Shown here: positions 58,910 to 64,000 of the stretch, piece after piece
Position numbering within the stretch: position 1 is the stretch's first letter
Layout of the letters: each line of letters begins with the position of its first letter
From: Isoetes taiwanensis
Taxonomy: Eukaryota; Streptophyta; Lycopodiopsida; Isoetales; Isoetaceae
Assembly: GCA_021234155.1 (NCBI GenBank)
Contig: JAJEKV010000011.1
Location: 13,247,255 to 13,311,254, forward strand
Length of the DNA stretch: 64,000 bases
Direction: 5' to 3'
Notes under the pieces: model-generated
What the model was told of the DNA's origin: nothing
The model's input: only the letters and a program-made list of their open reading frames with translations
Database searches by the model: none
Program-made: the position numbers and the translations under genes

Positions 58910-60870
58910 GCAAATATGAATCGCGAGGCCTGAAATCGATCAGCAATAAAATAACTTGAGCATTATGTTGACAATTGACAAAGAAAAGCTTGAACAATTT
59001 ATAGATGATCTATCATGGCTGCAAAAGTTTCATATCCTTGATCTCCAACTACTTCAACATGCTAGTAGCCTCTTGGAACAAGAACAAGTTAGCCTTCCTG
59101 GATTCTCTGTCCCACACCTCTCTTGCCATTGTCGGAAACAATTTCAAGGTTAGCATTGCGTCTCGTAACATAGATGACCTTATCCCCATTGTGAATGTAG
59201 TGTGGTGCATATATTGCTTCCTATTCAATCACAGCCATGGCATTCATGAGACAACATACAATGTGACATCATAATAATGTGAAGAAGATTCTACTTAAAC
59301 TTGTTTGTAAAGCTGAAATAGCAAAGAGCTAGGACCTGCAAGTTTAGCTAACATCTCCATCGTTATCACCATACTGCAATAGTTGTGATATCATACTAAT
59401 ATAGGTAGGAGATACTCTGCTTGAAGGTACATGTATAGGTAGCTCCTCCATAGGATGCTCTTGTGTATTCACTTTTGATGTTCTATCCATCATTTGGTGG
59501 CATTTGAGACTCAATTGTATATTGTGGAGTATTGTGATACACAAAAATCGAAAGAGTGTCACAAAGGAAAAGGAAACTTTTGCTAAAGCATGTTAATAAC
59601 TTTATTACAAAAGCACCAATGTTCCAAATGACCATATGTTAGATTCGAAGGAAACCAAAGTCTTTAAAACAACCATTGGGCCAAAGCAAAATAAGTGGGA
59701 GCCTTGAGTCTAGTATTGAGCCAAAGAGAAACAAGTCAGAGCCTTGAGTGTAGTGTTGTAATCTCAAAAAATGTGCTCCTTATTACCAAACAAATAAAGA
59801 GACAACTAAACCAGCATAAACAACCATTCAGCCAAGAACAACAAGTAGAAGCCTTGAGTCTAGCGTTGTAATCCCAGAAATGTGCTTATCACAAACAAAG
59901 AAAACCAAATAAGGAGATAGTTTAACCACCATAAGCTAACTACCATAAGGAGCCCACACCCTGGAGCATCTATAACAAAACAACTATAGACATACCATAT
60001 GCATAGAGCTCATCATGGAATAATATAAGAGCTAAATTTCGCTATTTGGCGATTTTTTAAAGGTTTTTAATTTTTTTTTTTTTGGCTAAACTAAATGTAA
60101 AAAATGACCCAAAAAAAAAAAAAAATCGCCTAAGATTTTTGGCGCCACTGCCAACCATTGGGCTGTTTCGCCAAAGATCATTGTCGGTGGAGCTCCATCT
60201 GTGTCAAAAATCGCTTAACATTATATGGTGTGGGGCTCCCAAGACTGGCAGAATCGCCAAACATCAATCCTCCATAAGGAGCCCACACCCCGGAGCATCT
60301 ATAACAAACAACTATATATGAACCGTATGCATAAAGCTCATGCTCATGCTGGTGAACCAAATCCGACGCGCCAAGATTGATTACAGATCTTTCTTCGTGC
60401 TCTATGGACTCCCTAGATACTGTGATAATTCCTTCCTACTTCTCCTGTTTGTCTAAGATGCATCTCATGGTTTCTTCAGATACATCCCATGCTTAAGAAA
60501 GAACACGAGGACTGAAACCAACTCTACCACTAAATGGTTGGAATTGCTGCACATGAAGCATATCATTGCCATGATCCTTCTATATATGTTATGAAATAAG
60601 TAATTTAAATGCACATGAAGATAATGTGCTCTCTTATTACAAGGAAGATAATGTGCTCGCTTATATTACAAATAAGAAAATGTGCACAAGGAAGATAATG
60701 TGCTCTTTATTATTACCAAACAAACAAAGAGACAACTACACCAACATAAACAACCACCAACAAGTAGAAGGCCTCGCGTCTAGTGTTGTAATCCCCAAAA
60801 AATGTGCTCTTTATTAGAAACAAAGAGAATCAAATAAGAAGACAATTAAACCATCATAAGGAGCCAGTCA
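58910..60870 (-). pseudogene. 11S-globulin-like units 7-8, fragments
   Basis: Exon B (59240-58995), duplicated 3' flanks (60010-59640 and 60865-60620) and an exon A piece (60560-60330). The 43.5-44.1 kb pieces match 59.6-60.5 kb closely, including the odd TTAGATTCGAAGGAAACC start, so a segment was duplicated within the array. About 250 bases of A-rich foreign DNA lie at 60014-60270. Confidence 0.6.
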
Positions 60871-63800
60871 GTTTGTGCAGATGATATCGAATGGCAAGAA
60901 CAAGGGATTTTGAACTAGGTTTCATCATATTAATTCAAAATTCGCAGACTGTCTAATTCGCGTTGAATTGTTCGCTATTGTGTTGTTCTTAGCTAGATCT
61001 GTGGTCACAGACTCGTCCAAATCTATAATTATTCTAAAGTTTTCATCATTTTTAAAGTTGGAGTTTGCTGAGTGGATATGTACACTTCTATGGGCAGATA
61101 CCATCAACAAAGATTTGGCTTCATTTAATTTCTAAGATTATTCTACCTGGATTAATTTCATGCAAAAGCTTCTTAGAACATTTGGATACTTTTATTGGGA
61201 AATATACACGATTAGATGCACAAGACAAGCAAGATTTTGATTCTATAGATGAAATTTCCTTGAGTACTATCCGTCTAGCAATTGATACAAAAATACATGG
61301 TTGGGTATTGGATATTTTCTCTAATTGAAATTGATACCAACTTTTACTATGTGCTTATTAACAAGGTTGTATAAAAAAATAACCCTAACAAGGTTTTATG
61401 CAATGCACTAAAATGTTAAGGCAGGTATTTTTATGCCAAATAATTTAATGGTCTACAAAAAATATTCAAAGAATTGTTTTGATTATCTTAGAGCTACAAA
61501 ATGGTTCTAAGAACTACAAAATGGTTTAAGAAGTGTATATTGAGAGGTTAAACATGGAGGCCCAATTATTGTAGCGGTAGTTCACGAACCAAATGGAGAG
61601 GTCCATCTCATACTTGGGGAATTGCAGTGAGCCCATATAAAGACACCCATGTTTACTATTTCTCTTGAGCTAATGGTCGTAACCACATGTTTTCTATTGA
61701 GCTAATTTCAATCGAGGTGTTTGTATAATTGAATGCATGTGTGCATCTAAACTATCACATATAGGAGGTTCGAACTCTTCAAGCACAGGTATTGCTTTGG
61801 CTTTCACATGTCCAGAATTGATATCATTTTGAAACAACATAACTTTGATAAAGAGAAATTTTCGCGATGGCCTTGGCCACCACGATAAATTTCTTGTCTT
61901 GTCTTGTCTTATTTTAGTGTGTGTCGTGAACTGTGCCCTAAATTGGGCGGCTAAGATTTGATTACTAATTCTATGGTTGAGATTTTATTTGGTTGAGTCT
62001 AGGGCTATGGCAGCCGACGGCTCTTACAGAAAGCAACGGGCAACCATCCAGAGCCTCTTCTAAAGCGCCTGCCACAGCAAACAACAATTCGAGACCTTTG
62101 GTTTGGCTTTCGATTTCTGGATTTTAGAACCGGGCTCCTGTTGATCCCATTGATGTTAGAGGCATGGCATAGGCTTTGCTCTCTAGATGTAAGTATGTTA
62201 AAAACCAGTGTACACTCATTTTCTGAACTAATCTCCAATTCCTTACAATGATTTTTTTTTAGCAACAATCAACTTCCAGATTATCGGTCTACGAAATCTC
62301 TGTTTAATGTACCTATGATATTTTTGTTACCTGAGATAGCCAAATGAGCCTACATTGGGCTTCAACGGGAAATGGTACTTCAGTATCAGAGTTATTGTAG
62401 CTATGGCTATTTTGATGGTGCAGCATCAGAACAAATTCGTCAATTTTTTTATTTCATTACCTGAATTATAGGATTCAATTCAAGAAGAGCTAAGGCTAAA
62501 AGGTTTGAGCCAAAACATTCTAAGGGAGCAGAGCATCCAATTTTAAGGAATGCTTCAGATGTTTTCTGGTCGACAATCCACCTCCTTTCATAGGAGATTC
62601 AAGTTTTTGTCCAGCCTCCAGAATAAGACAATGCTTTTTTTTACTGTGGCGGCAATGGAGATCCTTAAGAGCCACGAAGTCAGTGAAATAAAAATGGACC
62701 CATTGTGAAATGTGAACTTCCTCTTATTGCCTCCAAAATGAACTCATTAATCGGAATGCATTCAATTACTAGCGGAAACTCAATTTGGATCAGTTTCGAG
62801 GCCTACCTGCTCTAATTTTTTAGTAGCATAATTTAATTAGATGCATGGTTTTAGGAATCATGTAGCTCCACTTTGTAAGTCTGGAATAGTAAAAGCAATG
62901 GTGAAATGTGGCAGTTCAGCATAATCTTCATCTATATTTTGATCTTCGTTTTTTATAGTTCCTGGTCCAACTCCGACGATGGGCGGCAACGAGACGTTTC
63001 AAGACACGGCGCTACTCTTCCTATAGCTAGCTCTTCCATTCAAATGCAATTGTTGTACACAGGTCAGTTGCTTCTGAAGAAGTCTTAGTTTCTAAGTTTT
63101 ACAAAATGTGCAATTAGACTTCGGAAGCTATTTTATGCATGCAACAAATCTTGCCTGTGTTCATCTCTTGAATATGATGAGCTTGCAAAATAATTTCTCC
63201 TCCCAATATGAATGCCAAGAATGTATATTATGATGCTCTTTCAATATCATTTTCTTTCTTGAAAAATAGACAAACACCAAAAATTCCTTAACAACATGAA
63301 CTTGCCCGAAGAGTTTGTATTAACCAAGGGTTGACATTCACATTGTATAAGTATTGAAGGGCAGGATGTGGCCTTTTGGACACCACAGATAAACGTGTAT
63401 TATCTTGTGCCTTTCTTCTTCTCTGTTTACTGCCAAGTTTGTGAAAAAATGCAACAGTCTAGCTTTCTGGTACAATCATACCATTCTAAACTACTACACG
63501 CACTCACAATATCATTACATAGGTATAAATCTTATGCGTTTTCTTAAACAACTTTCAAAGTAATCATAAAAGTTACTTTAGCTATTATGTATTCTTTATA
63601 TGAAAGTTGCGGCCATGTGAAATTCCTATCACTTTATTGACAACTTTGTGTGTATAATCTTATTCCAACGTTTAGCAAGCACACTGTAGGTTGGAACACA
63701 AATTTGTTATGTTGCAAAATTCTTTTGGCAATACAAATCTTTGAAAATTTGCAAAATTATTCTCTCAATAAAAATCTTCAAACATTTTAACATTTGAACT

Positions 63801-63890
63801 CTGCCACATTACGTGTTTTTGTAAGAGAGATGCAATAACTCTTCAAGCACCATCACCACACTCCCCATCTGCAATATTCGTGGGTTTGCA
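60870..63890. other. No supported gene; LINE tail at 61870-61911
   Basis: A plus-strand frame at 61065-61328 (87 residues, RLDAQDKQDFDSIDEISLS) has no recognised domain. At 61870-61911 GGCCACCACGATAAATT followed by (TCTTG)n looks like another LINE 3' end with a pentameric tail. The rest is AT-rich. Confidence 0.4.
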
Positions 63891-63895
63891 CTTGC

Positions 63896-63920
63896 GCCCG
63901 GCAACGCTGGGCACCGTAAC
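63896..63920 (+). mobile_element. Degenerate Helitron-like 3' hairpin
   Basis: GCCCGGC, loop AAC, GCTGGGC (one G-T wobble), then ACCGTAA and CTAT where CTAG is expected. The post-hairpin bases ACCG are the same as in the 39233 Helitron. Confidence 0.45.
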
Positions 63921-64000
63921 TATATACTATATGGAAATGATAGAGAACATGCAGTTGTTTTATCTCTTGCAGTTGTTTTGTCTTTCATCTTTAATTAAAT

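Noticed and set aside
62926-63912. A complete Helitron from a TCTATATT word near 62930 to the hairpin at 63896
   Set aside because: The start matches only loosely, the 3' CTAG is degenerate, and there is no empty site to confirm it.

Overview
This is a nuclear genomic window from a land plant, and a repeat-rich one. The evidence is spliced plant-type genes (pectate lyase, pentatricopeptide proteins, GAUT galacturonosyltransferase, RCC1-domain protein, 11S-globulin-like cupins), GT-AG introns, and many Helitron, LINE and DNA-transposon remains. The AT-rich, transposon-dominated layout and the divergent plant families make a seed-free vascular plant (for example a fern) my best guess, but the sequence alone does not prove it. 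I found no rRNA, tRNA or CRISPR array.

Layout. 0-1 kb is the 3' end of a LINE on the minus strand. 1.8-4.5 kb is a cluster of unrelated gene fragments (PPR, RCC1, GAUT). 6.4-8.7 kb is a small element encoding an HUH (Rep-type) endonuclease with RG-rich tracts, flanked by copies of a short repeat; it is Replitron-like. 9-14 kb is gene-poor, with one Helitron 3' end and a possible TRIM. 14.27-28.46 kb is the most unusual part: a block of about 14.2 kb that starts and ends at (GATA)n arrays in the same orientation, with a short terminal inverted repeat (ACATTAGAG). It carries at least six mostly unrecognised, lightly broken genes, some with very short introns. One of them is a histone-H3-fold protein and one a transposase-like protein. 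Three clusters of a 22-26 bp GC-rich palindrome lie between the genes at about 57 bp spacing, recalling baculovirus homologous regions. An intact pogo-like transposase gene sits inside the block and is probably a later, nested insertion.

28.6-34 kb has a LINE ORF1-plus-tail remnant and a recognisable pectate lyase gene with one frameshift and a changed active-site motif, followed by a minisatellite. From 34.5 to 60.9 kb the ground state is a tandem array of the 3' half of an 11S-globulin-like (legumin-type cupin) gene on the minus strand. About eight partial units are seen and none has the N-terminal cupin exon. The array acts as a trap in which later insertions can be dated and bounded by comparing units: a complete 1.9 kb Helitron (39233-41130), a poly(A) retrocopy with a perfect 15-bp target duplication (42912-43391), a 10.9 kb LINE insertion (about 44507-55380) that is itself split by about 5 kb of other DNA, a 210-bp MITE (58159-58368), and a 1.35 kb element at 36602-37947. 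The last 3 kb hold no gene I can support.

Few genes here look functional. The pogo-like transposase (two exons, all three catalytic Asp) and the 82-residue ORF at 22248-22496 are intact. The HUH protein keeps its catalytic residues but seems to have lost its C-terminal part to a frameshift. Most other coding regions are fragments or carry lesions.
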